The notes beneath the pieces were generated by a model. The model made no database searches. It had not been told where the DNA came from and saw only the letters and a list, made by a program, of their open reading frames with translations. Position numbers and translations under genes: made by a program. Below, piece by piece: positions 20,436-32,371 of a DNA stretch of 64,000 nucleotides. The DNA comes from Marinobacter sp. (GTDB lineage Bacteria; Pseudomonadota; Gammaproteobacteria; Pseudomonadales; Oleiphilaceae): contig JAGYIS010000010.1 of the NCBI GenBank assembly GCA_018402255.1, positions 186,001 through 250,000 of the forward strand, written 5' to 3'. Every line of letters begins with the position of its first letter. Position 1 is the first letter of the stretch.

Positions 20436-21545
20436 TCAGGGATTAACCTGCTGTACCGCTATGTATCGTTGGCTTCTGCGGGTGCGATCATCAACCCGAC
20501 CAACCAATTGACCACAGGCAGCGTCAATGTCGTCACCGCGGGTGGTCCGAATCGTTGCAACGTAGCCGGCCTCATTGAGTACCGTCTGAAACCTGCGCGT
20601 GGCGTTCATGCTCGGCCGTTTGAAGTCACTTTCAGGGAACGGATTGAACGGTATCAGATTAATCTTGCAAGGCAAATCCTTGAGCAAGACTGCCAGTTCA
20701 TGAGCGTGTTCCAACTGATCATTCACACCTTCAATAACCGTGTACTCAATGGTCGCTTTACGCTTTTCCGGTAATCTCGCAAAATACCGCTTGGTCGCTG
20801 CCAGCAATTCTGCGATCGGATACTTTTTATTCAATGGAACCAATTTGTTGCGCAATTCATCATTGGGCGCATGAAGTGAGATGGCCAGTGAAACATCGGT
20901 AACCTCAGCCAGCCGATCTATAGCTGGCACGACACCCGAGGTGCTCAGTGTTACCCGGCGCTTGGAAATACCGTAGGCAAGGTCTTCCATCATCAGATTC
21001 ATGGCATCGACAACGTTGTCGAAATTCATCAACGGCTCGCCCATACCCATCATGACAACGTTGGTGATCGGGCGATCCTTGATATCAAAAGGCATAAATG
21101 CCTTGCGCGCGACCCACACCTGGCCGATAACTTCAGCGGCCGTCAGATTGCGATTAAAACCACGCTTGCCAGTTGAGCAGAACGTGCAGTCAAGGGTACA
21201 ACCGATCTGTGAGGACACGCATAGAGTGCCGCGCTCACCATCGGGGATCAGTACCGTCTCGACGCTGTTCCCGTTATCCATTCGCATGACCCACTTGCGG
21301 GTGCCATCTTTGGAGGTTTCATCGTAGACAACCTCGGGGCCACGCACTTCCGCTACCTCTTTGAGCTTGTCCCTGAGGGCTTTGCTCATATTGGTCATTT
21401 GATCGAAGTCATCAATGCCCCACTGATGAATCCACTGCAAGACCTGCTGCGCCCGAAAACGCTTTTCGCCCAGGCCTTCAAAAAACGCCTCAAGCTTGGC
21501 TTTGGGCATTCCCAGGAGATTGGTTTTTTCGGCAGTGCCAGTCAT
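20436..21545 (-). CDS. rlmN: 23S rRNA/tRNA adenine-C2 methyltransferase RlmN
   Basis: A 369-residue radical SAM enzyme methylating A2503 of 23S rRNA and A37 of some tRNAs. The cluster motif C-x3-C-x2-C is seen in [29 protein letters not shown] and [10 protein letters not shown] follow, with the catalytic cysteine near the C-terminus ([10 protein letters not shown]). The family length is normal. It sits between ndk and pilW, 61 bases after ndk, with a hairpin in the gap. Confidence 0.95.
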   Translation of the reverse strand: MTGTAEKTNLLGMPKAKLEAFFEGLGEKRFRAQQVLQWIHQWGIDDFDQMTNMSKALRDKLKEVAEVRGPEVVYDETSKDGTRKWVMRMDNGNSVETVLIPDGERGTLCVSSQIGCTLDCTFCSTGKRGFNRNLTAAEVIGQVWVARKAFMPFDIKDRPITNVVMMGMGEPLMNFDNVVDAMNLMMEDLAYGISKRRVTLSTSGVVPAIDRLAEVTDVSLAISLHAPNDELRNKLVPLNKKYPIAELLAATKRYFARLPEKRKATIEYTVIEGVNDQLEHAHELAVLLKDLPCKINLIPFNPFPESDFKRPSMNATRRFQTVLNEAGYVATIRTTRGDDIDAACGQLVGRVDDRTRRSQRYIAVQQVNP

Positions 21546-21569
21546 GAATAACCTCGATCAGATAACCAA

Positions 21570-21597
21570 TTCAGGGGCAGGCATAGCCGCCCCTGAA
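21570..21597 (-). terminator. Hairpin between ndk and rlmN
   Basis: Perfect 9-bp arms TTCAGGGGC (21570-21578) and GCCCCTGAA (21589-21597) with a 10-base loop. No clean T run follows on the minus strand, so it may attenuate rather than end transcription, or stabilise the ndk mRNA 3' end. Confidence 0.45.
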
Positions 21598-21606
21598 CCA
21601 ACAAAA

Positions 21607-22035
21607 TCAGCCGCGCGGGCAGATTTCGTTATCATTGAAAAAATACGCGATTTCACGCTCAGCGGAAGCCGCAGAATCAGAACCGTGAACAGCGTTGGCA
21701 TCGATGGATGATGCAAAGTCGGCACGAATTGTACCAGCCGCCGCTTCTTTGGGGTTAGTTGCACCCATCAGGTCACGATTTTTCAGAATAGCGCCTTCGC
21801 CTTCCAGAGCCTGAACAACCACCGGGCCAGACGTCATGAACGCGACCAGGTCGTTGAAGAATGGGCGTTCTTTGTGCTCGGCGTAGAAGCCTTCGGCCTG
21901 TTCCTGAGTCAGGTGCATCATTTTGGATGCAACGATTTTCAGGTCCGCTTTTTCAAAACGGCTGTAGATTTCACCGATTACGTTCTTTGCGACCGCGTCG
22001 GGCTTGATGATTGAGAGCGTGCGCTCGTTTGCCAT
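21607..22035 (-). CDS. ndk: Nucleoside diphosphate kinase
   Basis: A 142-residue Ndk, which balances NTP and dNTP pools. The N-terminus is [15 protein letters not shown]. The active-site region is [17 protein letters not shown], with the phosphorylated His. Length is typical. It is followed by rlmN. In most gammaproteobacteria the isc operon proper precedes it; here the upstream neighbour is iscS directly. Confidence 0.96.
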   Translation of the reverse strand: MANERTLSIIKPDAVAKNVIGEIYSRFEKADLKIVASKMMHLTQEQAEGFYAEHKERPFFNDLVAFMTSGPVVVQALEGEGAILKNRDLMGATNPKEAAAGTIRADFASSIDANAVHGSDSAASAEREIAYFFNDNEICPRG

Positions 22036-22101
22036 GGTATATCTCCAGTTAGATTCAAGAAAATTCAGACCGGCGATTATACGCAGTCCGGGTGCAACTG
22101 C

Positions 22102-23264
22102 CTACCGCACGGCGCGAAGTCGCGTAACAACATCAACGATTTGCGAACAGGCGAACTCTATTTCTTCGGCGCTGGTGAAGCGTCCGAATGAAAACCGCAG
22201 GGCACGATGGGCAAGCTCGTCGCTGACCCCGATCCCACGCAAGACAAACGACGGCTCAACCGTCGCCGAGGCACAAGCGGAACCAGAAGACACGGCGAGA
22301 TGGCGCAAACCCAACATCAACGATTCGGCCTCGACGCCCTCGAATGACAGATTGACAATGCCCGGCACCCGATGTTCCCGACTACCGTTAAAATGAACAC
22401 CTTCTAGACCCTCAAGGCCGGACAAGAACATGTCTCGTAGCTCTTCAAGGCGTGCCGGCTCGGCATCAAGACTTTCCCGCGCCATCTCAAAAGCCTTCCC
22501 CATCCCGACCATCTGATGTGTTGGCAAGGTTCCCGACCGCATTCCCCGTTCATGACCTCCCCCGTGCATCTGGGCCTCGACAAGGGCATCCGGTGAACGA
22601 CGGACGTACAGCGCTCCAACGCCCTTGGGCCCGTATACCTTGTGAGCCGACAAGGACAGCAAATCCACATTGAGAGCGGATACATCCACCGGCAACTTGC
22701 CGGCCGCCTGGGCCGCATCCACATGAAACAGGACACCACGCTGACGAAGCAACGCACCAATAGCCGCGATGTCTGTCACGCAACCCAGCTCGTTATTGAC
22801 CATCATCAAGCTGACCATCGCGGTCTCGTCGCGAAGCGACTCTGCCACAACCTCCGGTGCAATGCGCCCTTCGCGATCAGGACGCAACCAGGTGACCTCC
22901 ACGCCACCTTGCTCCAACCACTTGCAGGTGTCCACCACGGCTTTATGCTCAATCACCGACGTGACGATATGGGCTTTTGCCTGGCCGCCCTTTTGCGCTG
23001 ACCTATCACACCCTTGATCGCAAGATTGTCGGATTCGGTCGCCCCGGACGTCCAGACAATCTCTCTGGGATCGGCGTGTATCAGCTCAGCAACCTGACGT
23101 CGGGCGTTCTCCACGGCGGCCTCAGCCTGCCAACCGTAACCATGGGTGCGGGACGCGGGATTGCCAAACACCCCATCAAGGGTGAGGAAGTTCATCATGT
23201 CAGCAGCAACGGCGGGATCAACGGGCGTCGTGGCCGCGTAATCAAGGTACACAGGCTTTTTCAT
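22102..23264 (-). pseudogene. iscS: Cysteine desulfurase IscS, frameshifted as sequenced
   Basis: PLP-dependent desulfurase that mobilises sulfur from cysteine for Fe-S clusters and thio-modified tRNA. The N-terminal part reads [16 protein letters not shown] and [12 protein letters not shown]. The C-terminal part has [20 protein letters not shown] (PLP lysine) and [14 protein letters not shown] (catalytic Cys). The frame breaks in the T run 22991-22994. Adding one T joins [14 protein letters not shown] to [11 protein letters not shown] and gives 387 residues. It ends at VTRLRAVR, without the roughly 17-residue tail that contacts IscU in E. coli IscS. ATG 23264 is the chosen start; GTG lies two codons upstream. 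Confidence 0.9.
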
Positions 23265-23284
23265 AGTCACGGGGATTGTGTTGG

Positions 23285-23782
23285 TCAGGCCGTAGCCTGA
23301 TCGATCAGGCGGCGGGTATTGATCGTATCGGAGCCATCTTCGCTCTGCATCCGGTTCTGCCTGTCGGCCACCTGGCGAATTTCATGCTTTCGCATCAGAT
23401 CACCGAGGCTGATCTCACTCAGAAACTGATGTATCTGGTCACTCAGGTCAGACCACAGGTGATGAGTCAGACACTTTTCGCCATTCTGACAATCGCCTTT
23501 GTTGGCACAGCGGGTGGTGTCGAGAGACTCATTAACGGCGTCGACGACCTCCGCAACGAAGACATCATCAGCCGAACGGCTCAAGCGGTAACCGCCGCCA
23601 GGCCCTCGAACGCTGTCCACCAGGTGCTGTCGACGAAGTCTGGAGAACAACTGCTCCAGATAAGACAGGGAAATTTCTTGTCGGGCCGAGATATCGGCAA
23701 GACTCACCGGCCCTTCACTCCCGTGGAGAGCCAGGTCCAGCATTGCCGTAACGGCGTAGCGGCCTTTTGTGGTCAGCTTCAT
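23285..23782 (-). CDS. iscR: Fe-S cluster regulator IscR
   Basis: A 165-residue Rrf2-family repressor. The N-terminal winged helix begins [20 protein letters not shown]. The three cluster-binding cysteines are in [19 protein letters not shown], spaced as in E. coli IscR (C92, C98, C104). With its [2Fe-2S] cluster it should repress its own promoter, where a type 1 site is visible. The iscS start lies about 20 bases downstream on the same transcript. Confidence 0.95.
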   Translation of the reverse strand: MKLTTKGRYAVTAMLDLALHGSEGPVSLADISARQEISLSYLEQLFSRLRRQHLVDSVRGPGGGYRLSRSADDVFVAEVVDAVNESLDTTRCANKGDCQNGEKCLTHHLWSDLSDQIHQFLSEISLGDLMRKHEIRQVADRQNRMQSEDGSDTINTRRLIDQATA

Positions 23783-23826
23783 ACTCTCTGCCCCAAGATG
23801 GGAGTGATTCCCGATTCGGAGCGTTG

Positions 23827-23859
23827 AGTATGAATTGACCCACCAAAACAGTCAAGTAT
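23827..23859 (-). promoter_or_regulatory. iscR promoter overlapped by a type 1 IscR site
   Basis: On the minus strand, 23859-23835 matches the 25-bp type 1 IscR consensus at about 20 positions, with the first 15 all matching. Within it lies TTGACT (-35, 23855-23850). After a 17-base spacer comes CATACT (-10, 23832-23827). The operator therefore covers the -35 and spacer, as in the autoregulated E. coli iscR promoter. Confidence 0.75.
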
Positions 23860-24642
23860 TCAGCCCTTGCCCTGACTCTCATCCTGTTCGCGAACGCAGT
23901 CAAAATCCTCTTCGTGTAACGGCGGCAACGCTCCGTTCTGATACTCACTGTTCACTTTGCGCAAGGCCTTGCACATGGTCTCGATGCGGTCATCCACCGC
24001 ATGCATGTGGTCGAGTAACGACCGCATCGCGCGGGCCACTGGGTCTGGCATTTCTTCTGTCACACCATAGGCATCAAAGCCCATGCGCTCTTCCATTTCC
24101 TTGCGCCTTACGTCGTCATCCTCGGTCTGGCGTCGAACAATGATCCGACCGGGAATACCCACCACGGTGGCACCAGCTGGCACTGCCTTGGTTACCACGG
24201 AGTTAGATCCGATCTTGGCACCCTCACCCACTTCAAATGGGCCCAGAATCTTGGCTCCGGCGCCCACAACAACACCGTTGCCTATGGTCGGATGGCGTTT
24301 GCCTTTGTTCCAGCTGGTACCACCCAGAGTCACGCCCTGATACAAGGTTACGTCGTCGCCGATCACCGTCGTCTCACCGATCACAACACCCATGCCATGG
24401 TCGATGAAAAACCGCCGACCGATGGTGGCACCCGGATGAATTTCAATGCCGGTAAACCAGCGGGCCAACGTCGACAGGGTTCGCGCCAACCACTTCAACC
24501 CCAATGTCCAGAGCCAGTGTGAGAGCCGGTGAAACAACAACGCATGCAGGCCCGGATAATTGGTGAGCACCTCAAACGTGTTGCGCGCTGCGGGGTCTCG
24601 ATGAAACACACTTTTAACGTCTTCACGCAAACGCTCAAACAT
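23860..24642 (-). CDS. cysE: Serine O-acetyltransferase
   Basis: About 260 residues. CysE makes O-acetylserine, the acceptor for sulfide in cysteine synthesis. The N-terminal helical domain begins [13 protein letters not shown]. The C-terminal left-handed beta-helix has hexapeptide repeats with [24 protein letters not shown] and [14 protein letters not shown] (catalytic His/Asp region). The start at 24642 gives the family N-terminus and overlaps the end of trmJ; a longer reading from 24699 does not fit the family. Coupled expression with trmJ and nearness to iscRS fit the supply of cysteine for Fe-S clusters. Confidence 0.93.
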   Translation of the reverse strand: MFERLREDVKSVFHRDPAARNTFEVLTNYPGLHALLFHRLSHWLWTLGLKWLARTLSTLARWFTGIEIHPGATIGRRFFIDHGMGVVIGETTVIGDDVTLYQGVTLGGTSWNKGKRHPTIGNGVVVGAGAKILGPFEVGEGAKIGSNSVVTKAVPAGATVVGIPGRIIVRRQTEDDDVRRKEMEERMGFDAYGVTEEMPDPVARAMRSLLDHMHAVDDRIETMCKALRKVNSEYQNGALPPLHEEDFDCVREQDESQGKG

Positions 24643-25507
24643 GGCGATTATCCTGCTGTTCATCTGCGGGCTCAGCCGCAGGCGTAGTTTGTTGTTCAAC
24701 GTTCGATAACTTACCCGCCGCCTTCTGTACCGACGTCAGAATGCCTCGGAGGATGTTAATTTCCATCTGATCTAACCGTGCCCGCTGAAACAGTCGCCTC
24801 AACCGTGTCATCAATTGACGCGGATTGTTACGACGGTGGAAGTCCACATCAACCAGCACCTGCTCCAGGTGCCCGAAAAACCCCTCGACATCGTTCACCG
24901 CTGCCGGCGGAACATCCCAGCCACGATCGCCTGGTGCGACCATCGGTTCAAGATAAGGGCTCGATTCCACCTCTTCAAGGCCGCGCAGAAAATGCATCCG
25001 CAACTCATAACTGATGACCTGAACAGCCATCGACAGATTTAATGAGCTGTAGTCAGGGTTAGAGGGAATATGAATATGATAGTGGCAGCGCTGTAGCTCT
25101 TCATTGGACAACCCATGATTCTCGCGTCCAAACACCATCGCCACCGGCCCCTGCTGGCTGGCCTCAGTTGCAGTAACCGCCGCCTGAGGCGGCGCAATAA
25201 CCGGCCACGGCACCTTGCGCCCGCGGGCACTGGTACCCATCACCAGAACACAGTCTGCCAACGCTTCATCCAGAGAGGCCACAACCTGGGCTCTGTCCAG
25301 GACATCCGATGCGCCGGCCGCGCGGGCATAGGAGGTTTCATCCGGAAAAGAGGCCGGGTTGACCAACCAGAGGTTTCCCAAGCCCATATTCTTCATGGCT
25401 CTGGCGACCGCACCGATGTTGCCGGAATGGGATGTTTCTACCAGGATTATCCTGATCTGATCATTGAAGGTATCCGTGCCTTCCAGCGGCAACGCGGGCT
25501 TGTGCAT
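24635..25507 (-). CDS. trmJ: tRNA (cytidine/uridine-2'-O-)-methyltransferase TrmJ
   Basis: A 290-residue SPOUT methyltransferase acting on position 32 of several tRNAs. The N-terminal SpoU domain has [21 protein letters not shown], the knot motif [15 protein letters not shown], and the final [19 protein letters not shown]-terminal helical extension of about 100 residues is characteristic of TrmJ. It is divergent from suhB, with 191 bases between them, matching the arrangement in Pseudomonas. Confidence 0.93.
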   Translation of the reverse strand: MHKPALPLEGTDTFNDQIRIILVETSHSGNIGAVARAMKNMGLGNLWLVNPASFPDETSYARAAGASDVLDRAQVVASLDEALADCVLVMGTSARGRKVPWPVIAPPQAAVTATEASQQGPVAMVFGRENHGLSNEELQRCHYHIHIPSNPDYSSLNLSMAVQVISYELRMHFLRGLEEVESSPYLEPMVAPGDRGWDVPPAAVNDVEGFFGHLEQVLVDVDFHRRNNPRQLMTRLRRLFQRARLDQMEINILRGILTSVQKAAGKLSNVEQQTTPAAEPADEQQDNRHV

Positions 25508-25698
25508 GGTAATCAGGCCTATGTATTAACGTTCTTTAAATAGAGGAAGCGAATGATAACAGAAAGAAGAACCTGCCTGCTCTCCGGACAAGTCGCAACA
25601 CGACATCAGCCCAGCGACATCCGTGCTTTTGCTAAGCCAAAAAACAGACAAACGGCGGTTATTTTTGCTATCATGCCCGGCCTTAACACACCCGGATA

Positions 25699-26511
25699 AT
25701 GAACTCTCAGATGCAACCAGCAATTAAAATGGCCCTGCGCGTTGCCCGCCAGGGATCCGACTACCTGAAAGCCCACTTTGAGCGTCAGGAACCTAACGGC
25801 AAAGACGAATCCGATCGCTACCAACAACTGGAGCGGGTCGAACAGTCCATTTATGACAACTTTGCCGAGCAGCTGACCAAGGCCTACAAAGATCACACCA
25901 TCGCTCCATTGGGTGAAGCTGATGCTGGTGGCAGCGACAAGAGCTGGCACATTTTCCCGGTTCTGGGGCGCGATAACTTTGTCCGTGGCATTCCCGAATT
26001 TGCTCTCGCCTTGTCCCAGAAGAAGAACAACCGCACCGAGAACCTGCTTCTGGTCAACCCGGTCACCGGAGAAGAATATTCCGCTAGCCGTGGTCACGGT
26101 GCCGCCCTGAACAGCCGCCGCGTGCGGACTTCAGACATCAAGATGCCGGCCAGATCGGCGCTCGCCACCAACCTTCTGGACCAGGCCCGCCAAGGCGACG
26201 ATCCGATGATCTGGGGCGAAATGGCAGCGACCCTGGCTCGCGAAACCGGCATGTTCCGCACCTCTGGCTGCGTGGTTCTCGATATTGCACGAGTCTCCGC
26301 AGGCCTGCTGGACGCAGCCATTATCTTCCGCCCCCAGGCCGCTGACCTGGATCTTGGCGTAACCCTCGCCATGGAGTCTGGCGCCCTGACCGGCGATTTC
26401 TCGGGCAACCCATCTGTCGGCAACGCCCGTCAACTGATTGTGGCAAACCCGAAGTTGTTCCGAGAGCTCCTCAAGCTGCTACACCCTTTCAGGGGCCGCC
26501 TGCCGAGGTAA
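25699..26511 (+). CDS. suhB: SuhB-like inositol monophosphatase family protein, catalytic motif lost
   Basis: A 270-residue protein of the inositol monophosphatase fold, in the suhB position opposite trmJ. The fold is recognisable from the N-terminal MALRVARQGSDYLKAHFE, the glycine-rich SASRGHGAALN and FRTSGCVVLDIARVSAG. The catalytic segment usually read as W-V-I-D-P-L-D-G-T-T-N-F here reads WHIFPVLGRDNF, so both metal-binding Asp residues are replaced. The upstream E-E-S-G motif is also absent (APLGEAD). E. coli SuhB has a structural role with NusA in rRNA transcription that does not depend on catalysis, and that role could remain. Phosphatase activity looks unlikely. Confidence 0.85.
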   Translation: MNSQMQPAIKMALRVARQGSDYLKAHFERQEPNGKDESDRYQQLERVEQSIYDNFAEQLTKAYKDHTIAPLGEADAGGSDKSWHIFPVLGRDNFVRGIPEFALALSQKKNNRTENLLLVNPVTGEEYSASRGHGAALNSRRVRTSDIKMPARSALATNLLDQARQGDDPMIWGEMAATLARETGMFRTSGCVVLDIARVSAGLLDAAIIFRPQAADLDLGVTLAMESGALTGDFSGNPSVGNARQLIVANPKLFRELLKLLHPFRGRLPR

Positions 26512-26521
26512 TCGATCGGGT

Positions 26522-26561
26522 AAAAAAAAACCGCCATCCTTTCGGACTGGCGGTTTTTTTT
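26522..26561. terminator. Bidirectional terminator between suhB and secF
   Basis: Stem CCGCCA (26531-26536) / TGGCGG (26548-26553), with A9 before and T8 after. It should work for both converging genes. Confidence 0.9.
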
Positions 26562-26604
26562 ATGCCTGGAAGATGGCGCCGGGACCAAGCCCGGCCCCAC
26601 GTTG

Positions 26605-27563
26605 CTACATCCTGTTCAACCACTCGGGGGGCTGCTCTTCCTCGACCTCTTCCGCTGAGCCCTCTTTCGCAGGCACCATCAGATCCTCACGGGTAACACC
26701 CATCACCATCAACATGTTCGCAGACACATAGATAGATGAGTAGGTACCCACAACAACGCCAATGATCAGCGCGATGGCAAAGTTGTTGATGGCCTCACCA
26801 CCAAAGAAGTACAACGCTAAAAGCACGACAAGGGTTGTGCCAGACGTGTTGATGGTTCGCATAATGGTCTGATGAATCGACTCGTTGATGATGTCCCATG
26901 GCTCCCCGACGCGCATCTTCCGGAAATTCTCCCGAATCCGATCCGCCACAACGATCGTATCGTTCAGGGAGTAACCGATAACCGCCAGCAACGCAGCCAA
27001 TACGGTGAGATCAAAGGTCCACTGGAACAGCGCGAATACGCCGAGAACGATGAGGACATCGTGCGCAAGCGGTATCACCGAAGCAGATACCAAACTTGAA
27101 CTGGAAACGCATACCAACGTAGATCAACACGACAGCCAAGCGCGATCAACAGACCAAGACCACTGTCTTCTTTCAGCTCCTCACCCACCTGAGAACCGAC
27201 GAACTCAGAACCCACAAGCTCCAGATCGGCTCCACTGGTAGACGTCAGCAGATCGGAAACCTCCCGAGCTAACTGATCGTTCTCAGCTTCCGCCATTCGA
27301 ATCAGGATCGTGGTATCCGAGCCGAAATTCTGAACAACAAACTGCTCGTAACCCCCTTCTGTTAACGCTGTTCTTATCTCATCAAGCGCGGGTGCTTCAG
27401 CATATTCCAGTTCAACTGAGGTACCACCGGTAAAGTCCATGCCAAAATTGAGGCCACGAACGCCCAGCAACACAATTGATGTAACCACAAGAACTATCGA
27501 GAATACGGAAGCTATCTTCCGCAAACCCATAAAATCAAACGGTTGTTTTTGCGCATCAGACAT
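26605..27563 (-). pseudogene. secF: Protein translocase subunit SecF, two frameshifts as sequenced
   Basis: SecF of the SecDF-YajC complex, which uses proton-motive force to assist protein export. The N-terminal part reads FDFMGLRKIASVFSIVLVV and LNFGMDFTGGTSVELEY. The C-terminal part has IPLAHDVLIVLGVFAL, VIGYSLNDTIVVADRIREN and MRTINTSGTT. Between them the frame changes twice: near 27128-27134 (after IALGC) and near 27081-27088 (before SVIPLAHD). The intermediate frame reads VLIYVGMRFQFKFGI, as expected. Removing one base at each point gives 318 residues. The start at 27563 overlaps the secD stop (ATGTCTGA). An essential-type gene with two close indels points to sequence error. Confidence 0.92.
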
Positions 27564-29430
27564 TAGCCAGCTTCCCCCCGATCGACAATTTCTCGACCCT
27601 GCGGCCGCCGTATACAACGTTGACTATCGCGCGGCTGACCACCAAACCACAGAACATGGACGTCAGAATACCGATGCACAGCGTGATCGCGAAGCCTTTG
27701 ACCGGCCCGGACCCCATGGCAAACAGAATAATCGCCACCAGTAATGTTGTAATGTTGGCATCAAATATGGAGACGAATGCCCGCCCGTAGCCCGAGTTGA
27801 TAGCACTCTGCGGTGACACCCCGGTTTTGAGCTCTTCCTTTATTCGCTCAAATATAAGCACGTTTGCATCCACCGCCATACCAACGGTCAGTACGATACC
27901 GGCGATACCCGGCAAGGTCAGCGTAGCCGACAGAATCGACATACAGGCCAGCAGCAACATCAGGTTCAGGGTCAGTGAGACATTCGCTATCACACCAAAA
28001 CCACGATAGAACACCAACATATACAGCAAGACCAACCCAAAGCCGAAAGCGACAGACGCGACGCCCGCGTCGATATTCTTCTGCCCAAGACTTGGACCGA
28101 TAGTCCGCTCTTGTACAAAATACATCGGGGCTGCCAATGCACCGGCACGCAGCAACAGAGCCAGTTCCGCTGCCTCAGGGATAGAGTCCAGCCCGGTAAT
28201 CCGGAAGCTGCTGCCAAGGGCCGACTGGACCGTCGCCAGACTGATCAGACCTTTCTCAACAACCCGCTTCTCGGTTTCCTGGATTTCGCCATCAACCTCG
28301 CGGGTTTCTGTTTCAGTCCGGAACTCAATGAACAGCACAGCCATTCGACGACCGATGCTATTTCGGGTTGCCCGGTTCATCAGGTCACCACCGACAGAGT
28401 CCATGGTGATATTGACCTGAGGCTGCCCGTTCTCATCGAACGCCTGCTGGGCATTCGCCACGTTGTTGCCCGTGGCAATAACATCTCTCTCCAGCCTGGC
28501 ACTACGCTGCGGCGTGTCGCGAAAGCTGAACTCTTCAGTTTCAGCCGATGGCGTATCCTGACGAGCCTCCATCCTGAACTCGAGGTTTGCAGTGGCACCC
28601 AGAACCCGCTTTGCCTGAGCCGTGTCCTGCACGCCTGGCAATTCAACAATGATCCGATCGGCACCCTGGCGCTGAACCAACGGCTCAGCAACACCCAGCT
28701 CGTTAACACGATTTCGGATGGTAGTCAGGTTCTGCTCAAGCGCGTACTCCTGGATGGAGCGCACTTCTGCCTCTGACAATGTCAGGGTAATCAGAAACTC
28801 ACCGTCGTCAGAACTCTCGTTCATCAAAAACTCGGTGTATTGACGGCGAACAAGATCGAACGCTTCGCTTCGGGCCTCGGTATCCCGGAAACTCAGAACG
28901 ACTTCCCGGTCACCCTGGACATCGCCACCCCGGTAACGAATCCGCTCCTCCCGAAGCTCCCGTTTGATCTGACCTGATAAGGCTTCAAGGCGCTGACCGA
29001 CCGCGGTTTCCATATCCACTTCCAGCAAGAAGTGAACACCACCCCGCAAGTCGAGGCCCAGCTTCATCGGTCCTGCACCCAGGCTCCGCAACCACTGCGG
29101 AGTGGATGGTGCCATATTCAGAGCCACCAGGTAGTTGTTGCCAAGTACAGCTTGTACCGCTGGGCGAGCGCGCAGCTGGTCGTCTGAACTGCTCAAACGA
29201 ATCAGTGCGTTACGGTCTTCCAACGTGCTGTCTTTGACTTCAATACCACGACTCTCCAGGGCACCCAGTGCTTGATCCAGCACTCGCTGGTCTACCTCGG
29301 TGCTACCACGAGCGCCGGTGACCTGTATGGCGTAATCATCAGGGAAGAAGTTCGGTAAGGCATAAACGAACCCGATAATCAGTGCGAACACGATGATCAG
29401 GTTCTTCCAGAGCGGATACTTGTTCAGCAT
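27556..29430 (-). CDS. secD: Protein translocase subunit SecD
   Basis: About 624 residues, an inner-membrane RND-type export subunit. It has a first membrane helix (about residues 7-25, LWKNLIIVFALIIGFVYALP), a large periplasmic P1 head with GLDLRGGVHFLLEVD, and five C-terminal helices including IVLTVGMAVDANVLIFERIKEE (motif D4). The start at 29430 gives MLNKYPLWKN and has an AAGGA ribosome site 6 bases upstream. A reading from 29454 adds eight non-conserved residues. It is followed by overlapping secF and preceded by yajC. Confidence 0.95.
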   Translation of the reverse strand: MLNKYPLWKNLIIVFALIIGFVYALPNFFPDDYAIQVTGARGSTEVDQRVLDQALGALESRGIEVKDSTLEDRNALIRLSSSDDQLRARPAVQAVLGNNYLVALNMAPSTPQWLRSLGAGPMKLGLDLRGGVHFLLEVDMETAVGQRLEALSGQIKRELREERIRYRGGDVQGDREVVLSFRDTEARSEAFDLVRRQYTEFLMNESSDDGEFLITLTLSEAEVRSIQEYALEQNLTTIRNRVNELGVAEPLVQRQGADRIIVELPGVQDTAQAKRVLGATANLEFRMEARQDTPSAETEEFSFRDTPQRSARLERDVIATGNNVANAQQAFDENGQPQVNITMDSVGGDLMNRATRNSIGRRMAVLFIEFRTETETREVDGEIQETEKRVVEKGLISLATVQSALGSSFRITGLDSIPEAAELALLLRAGALAAPMYFVQERTIGPSLGQKNIDAGVASVAFGFGLVLLYMLVFYRGFGVIANVSLTLNLMLLLACMSILSATLTLPGIAGIVLTVGMAVDANVLIFERIKEELKTGVSPQSAINSGYGRAFVSIFDANITTLLVAIILFAMGSGPVKGFAITLCIGILTSMFCGLVVSRAIVNVVYGGRRVEKLSIGGKLANV

Positions 29431-29524
29431 GAGAATCCTTCGAGCCAGCAACATCGCCGGCCTTGGTGTTTCAACCGATAGAATTCAGCGGGTACCACCT
29501 TGGGGCACCCGCTCATAAATCGGT

Positions 29525-29884
29525 TCAGATATCTTTCAGAGTGCCCTTGGGAAGAGCAGCTGCCACAGCGACTTTCTGGATCTTCATCTCGACGTTGTCG
29601 GCCACTTCCAGAACGATAAAGTCGTCAGTCACTTTGGTGATGCGGCCTGCAACGCCACCGGAAGTAACCACTTCGTCACCCTTGTTCAGACCCGACATCA
29701 GGTTCTTGTGTTCCTTTGCACGCTTGGACTGCGGGCGCCAGATCAGGAAGTAGAAAATCAGAATAAAGCCGGCGAAGAAGATGATCTGACCCATCACGCT
29801 CATGCCCTGGCCAGCGTCCTGTGCCATAGCAAGCGTCGGCATCAGCGAAAGCAGACCAGCGATAAGTAGTTTGATTGATTTCAT
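29525..29884 (-). CDS. yajC: Preprotein translocase subunit YajC
   Basis: A 119-residue small inner-membrane partner of SecDF. An N-terminal hydrophobic segment (a possible signal-like helix) is followed by the main helix IIFFAGFILIFYFLIWRPQ near residues 34-52 and the conserved RPQSKRAKEHKNLMSGL, GDEVVTSGGVAGRI cytoplasmic domain. Gene order tgt-yajC-secD-secF is standard. Confidence 0.95.
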   Translation of the reverse strand: MKSIKLLIAGLLSLMPTLAMAQDAGQGMSVMGQIIFFAGFILIFYFLIWRPQSKRAKEHKNLMSGLNKGDEVVTSGGVAGRITKVTDDFIVLEVADNVEMKIQKVAVAAALPKGTLKDI

Positions 29885-29924
29885 TCAGGTTCTCCGTTAA
29901 TGACTAATCTTGAGTAAAAGGTGA

Positions 29925-32161
<2,237 letters not shown>

Positions 32162-32201
32162 GGGCCGGCTATTCACGATGCCGCAGACTGCGGCCAATAA
32201 G

Positions 32202-32288
32202 TGGTAGCGGCGGGCGGACTCGAACCGCCACGGGTTTTACCCCAACGGATTTTGAATCCGTCGTGTCTACCAATTTCACCACGCCGCC
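32202..32288 (-). tRNA. tRNA-Leu (CAA)
   Basis: An 87-nt class II tRNA on the minus strand: acceptor GGCGGCG with a G-U first pair, D-arm TGGTGAAATTGGTAGACAC, anticodon loop TTCAAAA (CAA), a long variable arm (TGGGGTAAAACCCG), T-loop GTTCGAGTC and encoded CCA. It reads UUG. Confidence 0.95.
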
Positions 32289-32304
32289 ATCGGAGAGTGT
32301 GGGG

Positions 32305-32332
32305 ATTATACTGAGCCTGAGTCTGAAAGCAA
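32305..32332 (-). promoter_or_regulatory. Sigma-70 promoter of tRNA-Leu
   Basis: A perfect TATAAT (-10, 32310-32305 on the minus strand) lies 16 bases from TTGCTT (-35, 32332-32327). It is placed just upstream of the tRNA and independent of the flagellar genes. Confidence 0.65.
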
Positions 32333-32336
32333 CCGG

Positions 32337-32363
32337 GGCAGCAAGCAAAAATCGCTCGCTGCC
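32337..32363 (-). terminator. Hairpin downstream of flgL
   Basis: GGCAGC...GCTGCC arms extended by one G-U and three more pairs form a stem of about 10 bp, right after the flgL stop. There is no strong T run, so the terminator call is weak. Confidence 0.35.
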
Positions 32364-32371
32364 TCAGTTAA

